Assembly (NCBI RefSeq): GCF_900186125.1
Contig: NZ_FYBQ01000004.1
Coordinates: forward strand, 143,509 to 207,508
Direction of reading: 5' to 3'
Source of the DNA: Listeria goaensis
GTDB taxonomy: Bacteria; Bacillota; Bacilli; Lactobacillales; Listeriaceae
Length of the DNA stretch: 64,000 nt
Numbering within the stretch: position 1 is the stretch's first letter; the number at the start of each line of letters is the position of its first letter. Shown piece by piece: positions 35,022 through 43,585 of the stretch. Position numbers and translations under genes: made by a program. The notes below the pieces were generated by a model. It worked only from the letters and a program-made list of their open reading frames with translations, ran no database searches and was not told where the DNA came from.

Positions 35022-38000
35022 ATGAAAAAAGGAATTATTTTAAGCGTGGTAAGTATCTTATTTGTTGGCCAACTTGCCACAACCATTCTGCCTGTTAGTG
35101 CATCTGCAAATGAAGGCGAAGCGCAAACAAATTTAAACGCGGCAAACGGCATTACAGTAAACACATTTACGGAGCTAAAATCAGCGCTTCTCGATAATGA
35201 GATAACAGATATCACATTAGGTGCCGATATTACATTAAGTTCCACCTTATATCCTCGTGGTACAAACAAAACCATTCATGGTAATGGTTTCACAATTAAT
35301 GCCAACCTCAAACAAATTAAATTAGTTTCTTCTGGAGCAGTTGCCAAAATGGATAATATAAAAATTATCAATACAGACGTTTATGGCCTATTTTGGAGCG
35401 ATGCTAACGATGTTAAAGTTACTTACAAAGATGTTGAACATACGGGGAGACAACTGGTTTACTTACCTTCTGGAGAATTAATTCTTGACGGGCAAGTATC
35501 TAGTATGTCAACTAGTGAAGAAGTTTACCAAGGTAATAAAATGACCGTTTTACCGGGTGCCACTGTTGATTTTGAATCAACTACCATAAACAGATCATTA
35601 GCACCCGTCACTCTAATGAAGACTGACAGTCAACTAATTGTTGGGGAAGGTGCCCATTTAAACATTAAATCAGCTGCGGCAAACATTTGGGGAACAACAA
35701 ACACAAAACTTATAAATAATGGACATATGGATCTAACATCCGACCGATATCAAAATATTCACTTAAGTACTTATAGCACTATGCAGTTTAATAACGGTAG
35801 TACTTTAAAAGCAAATTCTGGTGATACAGTTGAAGAAGCTCTAGAAGCAACAAGCGGTTCTATTTTCGTACAGTCTGGCGCAACTTTTGAAGTCACCTCA
35901 AAGGGTACTCAAGGAACGATTATTACTGGTGACCAATTGGTTTTTGAAGATGGTTCAAATTTCTCTATTACGAACAACAATGATAGGGGTGCTGTTTTTG
36001 GCACTTACTCACGTTCTAGCGATGTTACGCTTGAATCCCAAGAAGGAATCCAAGTTTGGAATCGCGGCGCATTGACTTCTGAACCTATTAACTATGCTGG
36101 CCCATTAGTAGCCACCTTCAATTTGAACGGCTACTCATCAAGTGTATCACAATCTAAATTAGTTTCTAACAACATCAATTTCAAAGATGATTTCAAAACA
36201 AGCTCTACAGGAAAAATCACTGGTGGTAGTTTCGCGAAAGTTGAACTAATTGAAACGACGATTAATTCATTAACGGAGGAATCGACAACCGTTACTGGAA
36301 CGGGCGAACCAAATTCGCTAATTGAAATCAAAGCAAATAACTCTGTACTTGGCTCTGGAACAATTGATAGTGAAGGCAACTATAGCGTCACAATTCCTGC
36401 CCAAGAAGCTGATACAGAAGTAACGGCTCAGGCGACTTTTAATGCATTAACATCTAACGTGGCTTCTACTACAGTTCAGGCGATTACTCGGTCTGGAACA
36501 ATTACTCCTAACGCTTTTACAATTGGGGATGAAGCTATAACTGGTGAGTTTACGGGGGATGTTACATCCGCACGCCTTTATGTGAATGACACTTCAACGA
36601 ATGGCGGTGACTTTAAGGCTGACGGGACATTTGAATTCCCTGTATCAACCGAATCGATTAAAGTTGGCGATACGGTCGAAATCGTAGCTTTAGACAAAAA
36701 TGGTGAAGAATTGGATCGTAAAAACGTTGAGATTATTAGTAATTTGAGCGGTACGCTTAGCCCAGCTGCTTATTTAAATGGAAATTCAAACATTACTGGG
36801 GAATTCACTGGTGATATCAACTATGCACAGCTTCTAGTAAATGATGTACACGTGAGCTTTGGCGGAACTTTTAGCGCTGATGGTACGTTTAGCTACTATG
36901 TTGCACCTGGGACAATTAAGCTTGGCGATACCGTAACACTTCGAGGCATTCACAGAAATGATTCTGGAGAGAGAGAAGTCCTTGATACGAAACAAGTGGA
37001 AGTTATTCCGCAAGGTTCTCTTACAACTGAACCATACTCGCTTGGCACATCAAATATTGGCGGTTCATTCACTGGTGATATTAATTTTGCTCGACTTTTA
37101 GTAAATGGCATACCTGTTAGTTGGGGCGGAACTTTCAACACAGATGGAACTTTCAGCTTCTATGTTAACCCTACGCAAATTAAACTTGGTGACGTTATTA
37201 CCATCGAAGGGTTCTACCGCACAGCTTCTGGGGAAACTGAAATCCTCGATACAAAACAAGTGGAAATTGCAGCGCTAGAAGGTACCCTTACTCCTGATGA
37301 ATACTCACTTGGAACGTCAAATATTACAGGTGAATTTACTGGGGACATTAATTTTGCACAGCTTCTTGTAAACGGTGAATCTGTTGGTTGGGGTGGAACT
37401 TTTAATGCTGACGGAACTTTTAACTTCTATGTTAAATCTAACCGTATTACTTCTGAGGATACCGTAACACTTCGAGGATTTTACCGTGATTCTGCGGGAA
37501 ATACGGAACTAATTGATACAAAACAGGTGGAGATTGCAGCGATAGCCGGTACTCTTTTGCCAGACGCATATACAATTGGCGCTTCGAACATTACAGGGCA
37601 ATTTACTGGCGATATTAATTTTGCACGCCTACTTATAAATGGCGAGTCTATTGCATGGGGCGGAACTTTTAACGAAAATGGAACTTTCAACTTCTATGTT
37701 AACCCTACGCAAATTAAACTTGGTGATATCGTCACAATGGAAGGATACAATCGTACGACTACTGGTGCGACTGAAATTCTTGATACAAAACAAGTGGAAA
37801 TTGTGACTTTAGAAGGCACTCTTTCCCCTGATGTATATGAAATTGGTACTACAAATATTACGGGGCAGTTTACTGGGGATATTAATTTTGCACAGCTGCT
37901 CATAAACGGTGAATCTATCGCTTGGGGTGGAACTTTTAACGAAGATGGAACTTTCAGCTTCTATGTTAATCCTACGCAAATTAAGCTTGGCGACATCGTC

Positions 38001-38618
38001 ATAATCGAAGGATTCAATCGTGCAACTTCTGGAGATACTGAGATTCTTGCAACAGAACAAATTGAGATTTCAGCTTTAGAAGGTACTCTTTTACCGGACA
38101 TCTATGCACTTGGTACTTCGAATATCACGGGGCAGTTTACTGGGGATATTAATTTTGCACAGCTGCTCATAAACGGTGAGTCTGTAGCTTGGGGTGGCGT
38201 TTTTAACCCAGATGGAACTTTCGCCTTCTACGTTAATCCTACTCAAATTACACTTGGGGACGTTGTTACAATCAAAGGATTCAATCTGGCAGTTTCTGGG
38301 GAGACTGAACTCCTTGATACGAAACAAGTAGAAATCGCGACTTTAGAAGGTACCATTACTCCCTCTGACTATACACTAGGATCTTCAGAAATTACCGGGG
38401 AATATACGGGGGATATTAATTTCGCACGATTAGTTGTAAATGGAACGCCAACAAATCGCTGGGGCGGCGTTTTTAATCCAGATGGAACTTTTAGCTTCTT
38501 CATCTCACCAAACTATATTAAATCAGGCGATGAAGTTGAGATTCAAGCGATGTATCGCACAACTACACGTGAAACCAAAATTTTAGACACAGAAGTAGTG
38601 ACGCTTGTTAATCCGTAA
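35022..38618 (+). CDS. Large secreted repeat protein (pectate-lyase-like adhesive domain plus Ig-like repeats)
   Basis: A 1198-aa exported protein. The signal peptide spans residues 1-30 (MKKGIILSVVSILFVG ... cleavage near SASA). Next is a beta-helical, pectate-lyase-like adhesive region (about 45-390), then one Big_6-type Ig domain (about 405-485), then eight Ig-like repeats to the C-terminus. No LPXTG, WxL, GW or LysM anchor is seen; the protein ends at a repeat boundary (EVVTLVNP), so it is probably released or held non-covalently, perhaps by the polymer made next door. I chose ATG at 35022, six bases after AAAGGAG; the upstream TTG at 34968 is possible but poorly placed. Confidence 0.85.
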   Translation: MKKGIILSVVSILFVGQLATTILPVSASANEGEAQTNLNAANGITVNTFTELKSALLDNEITDITLGADITLSSTLYPRGTNKTIHGNGFTINANLKQIKLVSSGAVAKMDNIKIINTDVYGLFWSDANDVKVTYKDVEHTGRQLVYLPSGELILDGQVSSMSTSEEVYQGNKMTVLPGATVDFESTTINRSLAPVTLMKTDSQLIVGEGAHLNIKSAAANIWGTTNTKLINNGHMDLTSDRYQNIHLSTYSTMQFNNGSTLKANSGDTVEEALEATSGSIFVQSGATFEVTSKGTQGTIITGDQLVFEDGSNFSITNNNDRGAVFGTYSRSSDVTLESQEGIQVWNRGALTSEPINYAGPLVATFNLNGYSSSVSQSKLVSNNINFKDDFKTSSTGKITGGSFAKVELIETTINSLTEESTTVTGTGEPNSLIEIKANNSVLGSGTIDSEGNYSVTIPAQEADTEVTAQATFNALTSNVASTTVQAITRSGTITPNAFTIGDEAITGEFTGDVTSARLYVNDTSTNGGDFKADGTFEFPVSTESIKVGDTVEIVALDKNGEELDRKNVEIISNLSGTLSPAAYLNGNSNITGEFTGDINYAQLLVNDVHVSFGGTFSADGTFSYYVAPGTIKLGDTVTLRGIHRNDSGEREVLDTKQVEVIPQGSLTTEPYSLGTSNIGGSFTGDINFARLLVNGIPVSWGGTFNTDGTFSFYVNPTQIKLGDVITIEGFYRTASGETEILDTKQVEIAALEGTLTPDEYSLGTSNITGEFTGDINFAQLLVNGESVGWGGTFNADGTFNFYVKSNRITSEDTVTLRGFYRDSAGNTELIDTKQVEIAAIAGTLLPDAYTIGASNITGQFTGDINFARLLINGESIAWGGTFNENGTFNFYVNPTQIKLGDIVTMEGYNRTTTGATEILDTKQVEIVTLEGTLSPDVYEIGTTNITGQFTGDINFAQLLINGESIAWGGTFNEDGTFSFYVNPTQIKLGDIVIIEGFNRATSGDTEILATEQIEISALEGTLLPDIYALGTSNITGQFTGDINFAQLLINGESVAWGGVFNPDGTFAFYVNPTQITLGDVVTIKGFNLAVSGETELLDTKQVEIATLEGTITPSDYTLGSSEITGEYTGDINFARLVVNGTPTNRWGGVFNPDGTFSFFISPNYIKSGDEVEIQAMYRTTTRETKILDTEVVTLVNP
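36495..38615 (+). repeat. Eight tandem Ig-like repeats, 267-bp period
   Basis: Repeat starts (GTL/GTI/GSL motif) are at 36495, 36750, 37014, 37281, 37548, 37815, 38082 and 38349. From the third repeat on the spacing is exactly 267 bp (89 aa). The consensus includes SNITGQFTGDINFAQLL and WGGTFNxDGTFSFYV. Repeats 5-7 are the most alike at DNA level, implying recent duplication or gene conversion; repeats 1 and 8 are most diverged. Confidence 0.92.
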
Positions 38619-38628
38619 GTAAGTGATT

Positions 38629-38654
38629 GGTTCGCTAGTTGCGGCTAGCGAACC
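38629..38654 (+). terminator. Hairpin between the adhesin and the polysaccharide operon
   Basis: GGTTCGCTAG and CTAGCGAACC form a perfect ten-bp stem with a six-base loop, followed by GTTTATT. The weak T tract and only 30 bases before the next start suggest partial termination with read-through. Confidence 0.6.
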
Positions 38655-38684
38655 GTTTATTAAAACAAATGAGGTGCAACTTTT

Positions 38685-39149
38685 ATGAAAAAAGCTTTAA
38701 TTAGCATTGGCCTAAGTAGTGTATTACTACTAACGGCGTGTTCAAGTGACGGGAATCAAGAATATAAAGCAGAGAAAACTGAACAAAAGGCAAAAGCTGA
38801 AACAAAGGATACGGTTGTAGACGGGCTTAAAATTGTAATCAAAAATCAGGAAGTAAATGAAAAAGTGACGGAGAAAGAAACGCAGAAATTATATACTTTT
38901 ACAATTTCTGGTGAGAATATGGCGTCTACCAATAAAGGACTGGGTGCGGTGGATTTTGTTTTAAAAACGAAAGATGGTAAGGAATTCGAGGTCGATCCTT
39001 CGATGGCGATGTTCGGCGATGAAATTAAGCCAGGCAAAACACTTGAAGGCAAAGCTTCTTTTGCAATTCCGGAAAATCAAACGGCGATGAAACTTATTTA
39101 TAAACCACTAGATAAAGAATTGGCTGAGTGGGATGTGGAGGAATCATGA
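38685..39149 (+). CDS. Lipoprotein with DUF4352-like domain
   Basis: A 154-aa lipoprotein: signal MKKALISIGLSSVLLLTAC with the lipobox cysteine at 19, a charged lysine-rich linker (residues 25-45), and one immunoglobulin-like beta domain resembling DUF4352 (TFTISGENMAS, VDFVLKTKDGKEFEVD). GAGGTG lies before the ATG. The TGA overlaps the ATG of the next gene (ATGA), so it belongs to the polysaccharide operon. Function unknown; a surface accessory factor for polymer export or attachment is possible. Confidence 0.75.
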   Translation: MKKALISIGLSSVLLLTACSSDGNQEYKAEKTEQKAKAETKDTVVDGLKIVIKNQEVNEKVTEKETQKLYTFTISGENMASTNKGLGAVDFVLKTKDGKEFEVDPSMAMFGDEIKPGKTLEGKASFAIPENQTAMKLIYKPLDKELAEWDVEES

Positions 39150-40423
39150 AAATTGTCATAATTGGACTGGGCTATATTGGACTTCCGACTGCGCTTATGT
39201 TCGCGAAACACGGGGCGGATGTCGTTGGGGTGGATGTTTCTAGGCGGGTGGTAGACTTTTTAAACGCTGGGCAGGTGCCCATTGAAGAGTATGGTTTAGC
39301 GGAATATTTGACGGACGCGCTGGCGAAGCAGAAATTTAAAGCGAGTTTAACAGCTGAAACCGGTGACGTGTTTATTATTGCCGTTCCGACGCCGAATGTG
39401 GAAGATGAATTCGGGAGTTGCGACCTAACGTACGTCAAACAGGCGATGGAGTCGATTCTGCCACATTTGAAATCGGGCAATACGATTATCGTTGAATCTA
39501 CCATCTCACCGCGCGTAACGGAGGACATTATCCAACCTTTAATCCAAAAAGAAGGGTTTGTTACTGGCGAAGATATTTTTCTGGCGCATTGTCCGGAGCG
39601 TGTTCTTCCGGGGAAAATCTTGCACGAACTTGTTTACAATAACCGCATTATTGGTGGGGTCACAGAGAAGTGCACCGAAAAGGTTAAAGAAATATACGGC
39701 CTTTTTGTGCAAGGCAAATTGCTGAGCGCGACTGCGAGTGTCGCAGAATTGTCTAAGCTGATGGAAAACACATATCGCGACACCAATATTGCGCTCGCCA
39801 ATGAACTTGTCCAAATCGGCGACGAACTCGGCATTGATGCGCTAAGCGTAATCGAGCTGGCCAATCAACACCCAAGGGTAGATATTCACCAACCGGGTCC
39901 TGGCGTAGGCGGCCACTGCCTAGCCGTTGATCCACATTTCATCATTGCAGAGGCCCCGAACGAAGCACGGCTTATCCGCCAAGCAAGGCAAATCAATCGC
40001 AATATGCCTAATTTTATTTTCCAAAAAACACTCACAATTATGGAGGAAAATAATGGAAAAACGATAACCGTATTAGGCTTAGCCTACAAAGGAAATATAG
40101 ACGACACGCGTGAAAGCCCCGCCCTCCAAATTGTAAACCAGCTACAAACCTTAACGGCGTATGACATTCGTACATTTGACCCTTATGTAGCAAGTTCAGA
40201 TACATATAGCCTTGAATCGGCTCTTTTAGGGAGCGACTTAGCGCTCGTTTTAACTGACCATGATGCATTTAAGGCGATGCCTGATAACATCATTCATGGT
40301 ATGAGAACCCCCATTTTATTCGATACAAAGAATTGTATTTCTAGAAAAAATGCTTTTGAACAGCACTTTACACTCGGCCATCTTCCGACTGACAAAAAAA
40401 GAAGCAAAAGCTTTATAAACTAG
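39146..40423 (+). CDS. UDP-N-acetyl-D-mannosamine 6-dehydrogenase (WecC-like)
   Basis: A 425-aa NAD-dependent nucleotide-sugar dehydrogenase. The N-terminal Rossmann motif is VIIGLGYIGLPTA. The closest family pattern is WecC of enterobacterial common antigen synthesis: CPERVLPGKILHELV, NTYRDTNIALANEL, NQHPRVDIHQPGPGVG and the catalytic cysteine in GGHCLAVDP. WecC oxidises UDP-ManNAc to UDP-ManNAcA. ATG at 39146 follows GGAGG and overlaps the lipoprotein stop. UDP-ManNAc would come from an MnaA-type epimerase outside the window. UDP-glucose dehydrogenase activity is less likely given the motif match. Confidence 0.88.
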   Translation: MKIVIIGLGYIGLPTALMFAKHGADVVGVDVSRRVVDFLNAGQVPIEEYGLAEYLTDALAKQKFKASLTAETGDVFIIAVPTPNVEDEFGSCDLTYVKQAMESILPHLKSGNTIIVESTISPRVTEDIIQPLIQKEGFVTGEDIFLAHCPERVLPGKILHELVYNNRIIGGVTEKCTEKVKEIYGLFVQGKLLSATASVAELSKLMENTYRDTNIALANELVQIGDELGIDALSVIELANQHPRVDIHQPGPGVGGHCLAVDPHFIIAEAPNEARLIRQARQINRNMPNFIFQKTLTIMEENNGKTITVLGLAYKGNIDDTRESPALQIVNQLQTLTAYDIRTFDPYVASSDTYSLESALLGSDLALVLTDHDAFKAMPDNIIHGMRTPILFDTKNCISRKNAFEQHFTLGHLPTDKKRSKSFIN

Positions 40424-40432
40424 GAGAATATT

Positions 40433-41152
40433 ATGAACGAACAAATTGATTTAAAACAAATTATGCTCGCTATTCGCAAAAATGGTTGGTGGATTGTTGG
40501 AATTGTCACAATGACAGTTCTTTGTATGTTCATCTATCTCCAGTACATCGCCACTCCTATTTATCAAAAGAGCACACAAATTTTAGTTAATCAGTCTGAA
40601 AGCTCGCCAAATGATAGTTTAGATTCACAAACTGTGCAGGCGGACTTGCAACTGGTAGACACGTACAGCTCAATTATTTTAAGTCCGCGGATTTTAAATG
40701 GCGTTGAGCAAGACTTGGGAAATCTTTATGACACAGAGGAACTAGCAGAAATGATTCAGGTAACAAACGCGACTAATTCACAGGTCATTGATATAAGTGT
40801 TAAAAATCCAGATCCAAAACTAGCCGCTCAAATTGCTAATTCCACTGCTAAGGTATTCACTAAAGAAATGCCGAGTATCATGAAAGTCGATAATGTGACT
40901 ACTTTATCAGAAGCCCAGTTTTTAGGCAACGAGCCGCCGATTGCGCCTCAAAAAACTTTGTTGCTTATACTCGCCGTATTTATGGGACTTTTTTTCGCAT
41001 TTTGTTTTATTTTCATCAGATTATTGTTTAAGCGTACGTTTACCTCGGCAGATGAAATTGAAGAGATTTTACAGCTAAATGTGCTGGGTGAAGTGAGTAC
41101 ATTTCATGCTTTTGAACGGGCCAAAAAAAGACTACAAAAAGGAGCCAGATAA
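40433..41152 (+). CDS. Chain-length/kinase-activator membrane protein (Wzz/CapA/CpsC type)
   Basis: A 239-aa polysaccharide co-polymerase with two membrane helices, one near the N-terminus (WWIVGIVTMTVLCMFIYL) and one at about residue 180 (LLLILAVFMGLFFAFCFIF), flanking an extracellular Wzz domain. The proline motif PPIAPQK precedes helix 2. The cytosolic tail (RTFTSADEIEEILQLNVLG) is the region that activates the partner BY-kinase in trans. It sets chain length and links synthesis to phosphorylation. The tail is duplicated in the next ORF. Confidence 0.88.
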   Translation: MNEQIDLKQIMLAIRKNGWWIVGIVTMTVLCMFIYLQYIATPIYQKSTQILVNQSESSPNDSLDSQTVQADLQLVDTYSSIILSPRILNGVEQDLGNLYDTEELAEMIQVTNATNSQVIDISVKNPDPKLAAQIANSTAKVFTKEMPSIMKVDNVTTLSEAQFLGNEPPIAPQKTLLLILAVFMGLFFAFCFIFIRLLFKRTFTSADEIEEILQLNVLGEVSTFHAFERAKKRLQKGAR

Positions 41153-41494
41153 ATGCGTTTATTCAGAAAAAAATGTTCCAGTACTGAAGATAATAAAAAT
41201 AAGCGAGTCACTTTCATTACTTCTCCGGAATTAGACACTGAACAATTCGATATGGAATCGAGTTCGCAGACTTTTGAGCATGCCTTGCCACAACAAAATT
41301 GGCTACTTAAAATTGCTGGTTTTACAGGAATTTACTTCGACTTTAGTTTTATTTTCATCAAATTATTATTCAGGCGTACGTTTACTTCAACAAATGAAAT
41401 CGAGAAATTTTTACACGTACATGTGCTCGGTGTAGTGAAATTAATTCAAATAAGTGATGAAATCCCAATGAAACTACGAAAAGGAGCAAGGTGA
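41153..41494 (+). pseudogene. Chimeric remnant: kinase-like N-terminus fused to a second Wzz tail
   Basis: A 113-aa ORF that looks like a deletion product. Residues about 45-113 (SFIFIKLLFRRTFTSTNEIE to the final LRKGAR) copy the last membrane helix and tail of the preceding protein (SFIFIRLLFKRTF-type, final LQKGAR), with close DNA similarity too. The N-terminus (KKCSSTEDNKNKRVTFITSPE) resembles the start of the kinase, including a decayed Walker A context (ITSPE). A tandem duplication of the Wzz-kinase pair followed by an internal deletion would give exactly this order. It retains a good ribosome site and may still be translated as a small membrane protein. Confidence 0.6.
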
Positions 41495-42153
41495 ATATGT
41501 ATCCATCAAATAAAAATTCTAGAAGCAATTACTACTCTCCTACAAGTGAACAATTTAAATTAATTCGTACTGGGATTGATTTATCTGGAATTGATAAAGA
41601 TAGGCAAGTCATTTTAATTACTTCTCCAGAATCAGGCACTGGAAAATCCACCGTAGCCTCCCACCTTGCAATCGCTTATGCCGAAAAAGGGGCACGCACA
41701 CTTTTAATCGATGCCGATATGCGTAGACCCATGTTACATAAACGATTTTCAAAAAATTTACATCTTGGTTTGTCCAACGTGATTACAAATGAGATCGAGT
41801 TAGAAGATGGGCTCCAAGAGGTGTTGCTAGATTCAGCGTCATTCGCTCTTTTAACTAGCGGCACAATACCTCCGAATCCAAACGACTTACTTTCCTCTCA
41901 AAAAATGGCTAATCTTATCGGAAGATTACGGGAATGTTTCGATAAAATCATCATTGATACGCCACCTATCACAGTTGTTTCAGATGCACTTGTTTTAGCG
42001 GACGAAACAGATGGCACCATTTTGATTTGTAGGTATCAAAAGACTTTAAAAGAACAAGCAAAATATGCAGCCAAGCAACTTCAGCTTTCAAAAGCTAAAT
42101 TAATTGGCGTCATTTTTAACGGTACAAAAAATACCGAAAACTATTATTACTAA
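41491..42153 (+). CDS. Bacterial tyrosine kinase of polysaccharide synthesis (CapB/CpsD/Wze type)
   Basis: A 220-aa cytosolic BY-kinase. Walker A is SPESGTGKSTVASHL, Walker A' is LLIDADMRRP and Walker B is IIIDTPP. The C-terminus ends NTENYYY, the tyrosine cluster that is autophosphorylated. It works with the Wzz-type membrane protein to control polymer length and export. GTG at 41491 overlaps the TGA of the previous ORF; an ATG two codons on is an alternative start. No cognate phosphatase (CpsB/YwqE) is in the cluster. Confidence 0.92.
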   Translation: MNMYPSNKNSRSNYYSPTSEQFKLIRTGIDLSGIDKDRQVILITSPESGTGKSTVASHLAIAYAEKGARTLLIDADMRRPMLHKRFSKNLHLGLSNVITNEIELEDGLQEVLLDSASFALLTSGTIPPNPNDLLSSQKMANLIGRLRECFDKIIIDTPPITVVSDALVLADETDGTILICRYQKTLKEQAKYAAKQLQLSKAKLIGVIFNGTKNTENYYY

Positions 42154-42165
42154 GGAGCTAAGTAC

Positions 42166-42816
42166 ATGGAACAAAGTAAACTCAGCATGGCATTCCAAGC
42201 GACTGATAAAACAAATTATACGAAATGGAAGATTCGTTGCGACCGTTTTTTAAGCGTGTTTGCGTTACTTCTCCTGTCCCCGCTTTTTCTCTTCGTAGCG
42301 ATTTGCATTAAAGTGACTGACTGGAAAGCTCCAGTTATTTTCAAGCAAGAGCGTGTAGGAAAAAATGGGAAAGTTTTTTATATGTACAAATTCCGAACGA
42401 TGTGTACGGATGCTGAATCCCAATTAAGTACGATTTTAAAACTAAACGACGTTACAGGTGCGATGTTTAAAATGAAAAATGATCCTCGCATAACAAAAAT
42501 CGGCCGCTTATTGCGCAAAACGAGCTTGGATGAGTTGCCACAAATTTGGAACGTAGTAAAAGGTGATATGAGCCTTGTTGGGCCTAGGCCGCCGCTACCG
42601 CGCGAAGTTGCCGTTTATTCTACGTACGATAAACAACGCCTTCTTGTCACTCCTGGTTGTACGGGATTATGGCAGGTAAGCGGACGAAACGAGCTTAGCT
42701 TTGAGGAAATGGTGGAACTGGATTTGCATTATATTCGCCACCTGTCTTGGAAAATGGACTTTAAAATTTTTTTCAAAACTTTTGTTGTCCTGCTCGTACC
42801 AAAAGGAGCGTATTAG
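42166..42816 (+). CDS. Undecaprenyl-phosphate sugar-1-phosphate transferase (priming enzyme)
   Basis: A 216-aa bacterial sugar transferase of the short, PglC/CpsE-C-terminal type with one N-terminal membrane-associated helix (SVFALLLLSPLFLFVAIC). Conserved motifs are KQERVGKNGKVFYMYKFRT, the catalytic DE in SLDELPQIWNV and KGDMSLVGPRPP. It starts the repeat unit by moving a hexose-1-phosphate from a UDP-sugar to undecaprenyl phosphate. The sugar cannot be read from sequence; Glc or Gal is usual. It acts at the inner face of the membrane. Confidence 0.92.
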   Translation: MEQSKLSMAFQATDKTNYTKWKIRCDRFLSVFALLLLSPLFLFVAICIKVTDWKAPVIFKQERVGKNGKVFYMYKFRTMCTDAESQLSTILKLNDVTGAMFKMKNDPRITKIGRLLRKTSLDELPQIWNVVKGDMSLVGPRPPLPREVAVYSTYDKQRLLVTPGCTGLWQVSGRNELSFEEMVELDLHYIRHLSWKMDFKIFFKTFVVLLVPKGAY

Positions 42817-42817
42817 C

Positions 42818-43585
42818 GTGAAGGAAGAAAAGAGAATTCATTTGCTGGGCAGTGACTTAGATGCGCTTACGATGAATGAAACGCTCCTGCGTATTGAGCA
42901 CCTTATTTTAAACCAAAAGCCGAGTCAACATGTTGTGATTAATGCGAGCAAAATAAATTTGATGGCGGAGGATGCGGCGCTTCGGGCGATTGTAAATGAA
43001 AGTCCGCTTGTGAATGCAGATGGTCAGTCTATTGTTTGGGCGGCGCGTTTTCTAGGCTATGATGTGCCGGAACGCGTGACGGGAATTGATTTATTTGAAA
43101 ATTTGGTGGCTCTGGCGGCACAAAAGAGCTGGCGGCTCTACTATTTTGGGGCGACGGAGGAAGTGGTGAAGTGTGTTGTAGACAAGCATTTGAAAGCTTA
43201 TCCGGGTTTAGAGATTGCGGGGTTTCGCAATGGCTATTTTGATGATTTAGAATCGGTTCAAATTGCGCAGGAGATTCGGGCCAGTCGTGCGGATATATTA
43301 TTTGTCGCTTTTTCCTCCCCCAAAAAAGAATTTTGGGTTCACAGCCACAAGGAAATGATGCAAGTGCCTTTTGCGATGGGTGTTGGCGGGAGTTTTGATG
43401 TGCTTGCTGGTAAGACAAAACGCGCGCCAAGATGGATGCAAAAAGCTGGGCTGGAATGGTTTTACCGCTTTATACAGGAACCTAGGCGCATGTTTAAACG
43501 CTATATCATCGGGAATTTCCGCTTCCTGACACACGTTCTTCGGGAAAAAAGCAGACGAGGCATAAGATGGCAAAAACACCGCTAA
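42818..43585 (+). CDS. WecG/TagA/CpsF family glycosyltransferase (GT26)
   Basis: A 255-aa GT26 enzyme. Diagnostic motifs are VINASKINLM, NADGQSIVWAARFLG, RVTGIDLFENL and SSPKKEFWVH, ending with the basic amphipathic tail used for membrane binding. WecG transfers ManNAcA and TagA transfers ManNAc to a lipid-linked first sugar. With a WecC-like dehydrogenase in the same operon, ManNAcA transfer is the favoured activity. GTG at 42818 is chosen: AAAAGGAGC lies eight bases upstream, and the stop of the priming enzyme is one base before it. Confidence 0.9.
   Translation: MKEEKRIHLLGSDLDALTMNETLLRIEHLILNQKPSQHVVINASKINLMAEDAALRAIVNESPLVNADGQSIVWAARFLGYDVPERVTGIDLFENLVALAAQKSWRLYYFGATEEVVKCVVDKHLKAYPGLEIAGFRNGYFDDLESVQIAQEIRASRADILFVAFSSPKKEFWVHSHKEMMQVPFAMGVGGSFDVLAGKTKRAPRWMQKAGLEWFYRFIQEPRRMFKRYIIGNFRFLTHVLREKSRRGIRWQKHR

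Noticed and set aside
36495..38615. CRISPR array
   Set aside because: The regular 267-bp repeats are in-frame protein-coding Ig-like domains, not short repeats with unique spacers; no cas genes are present.
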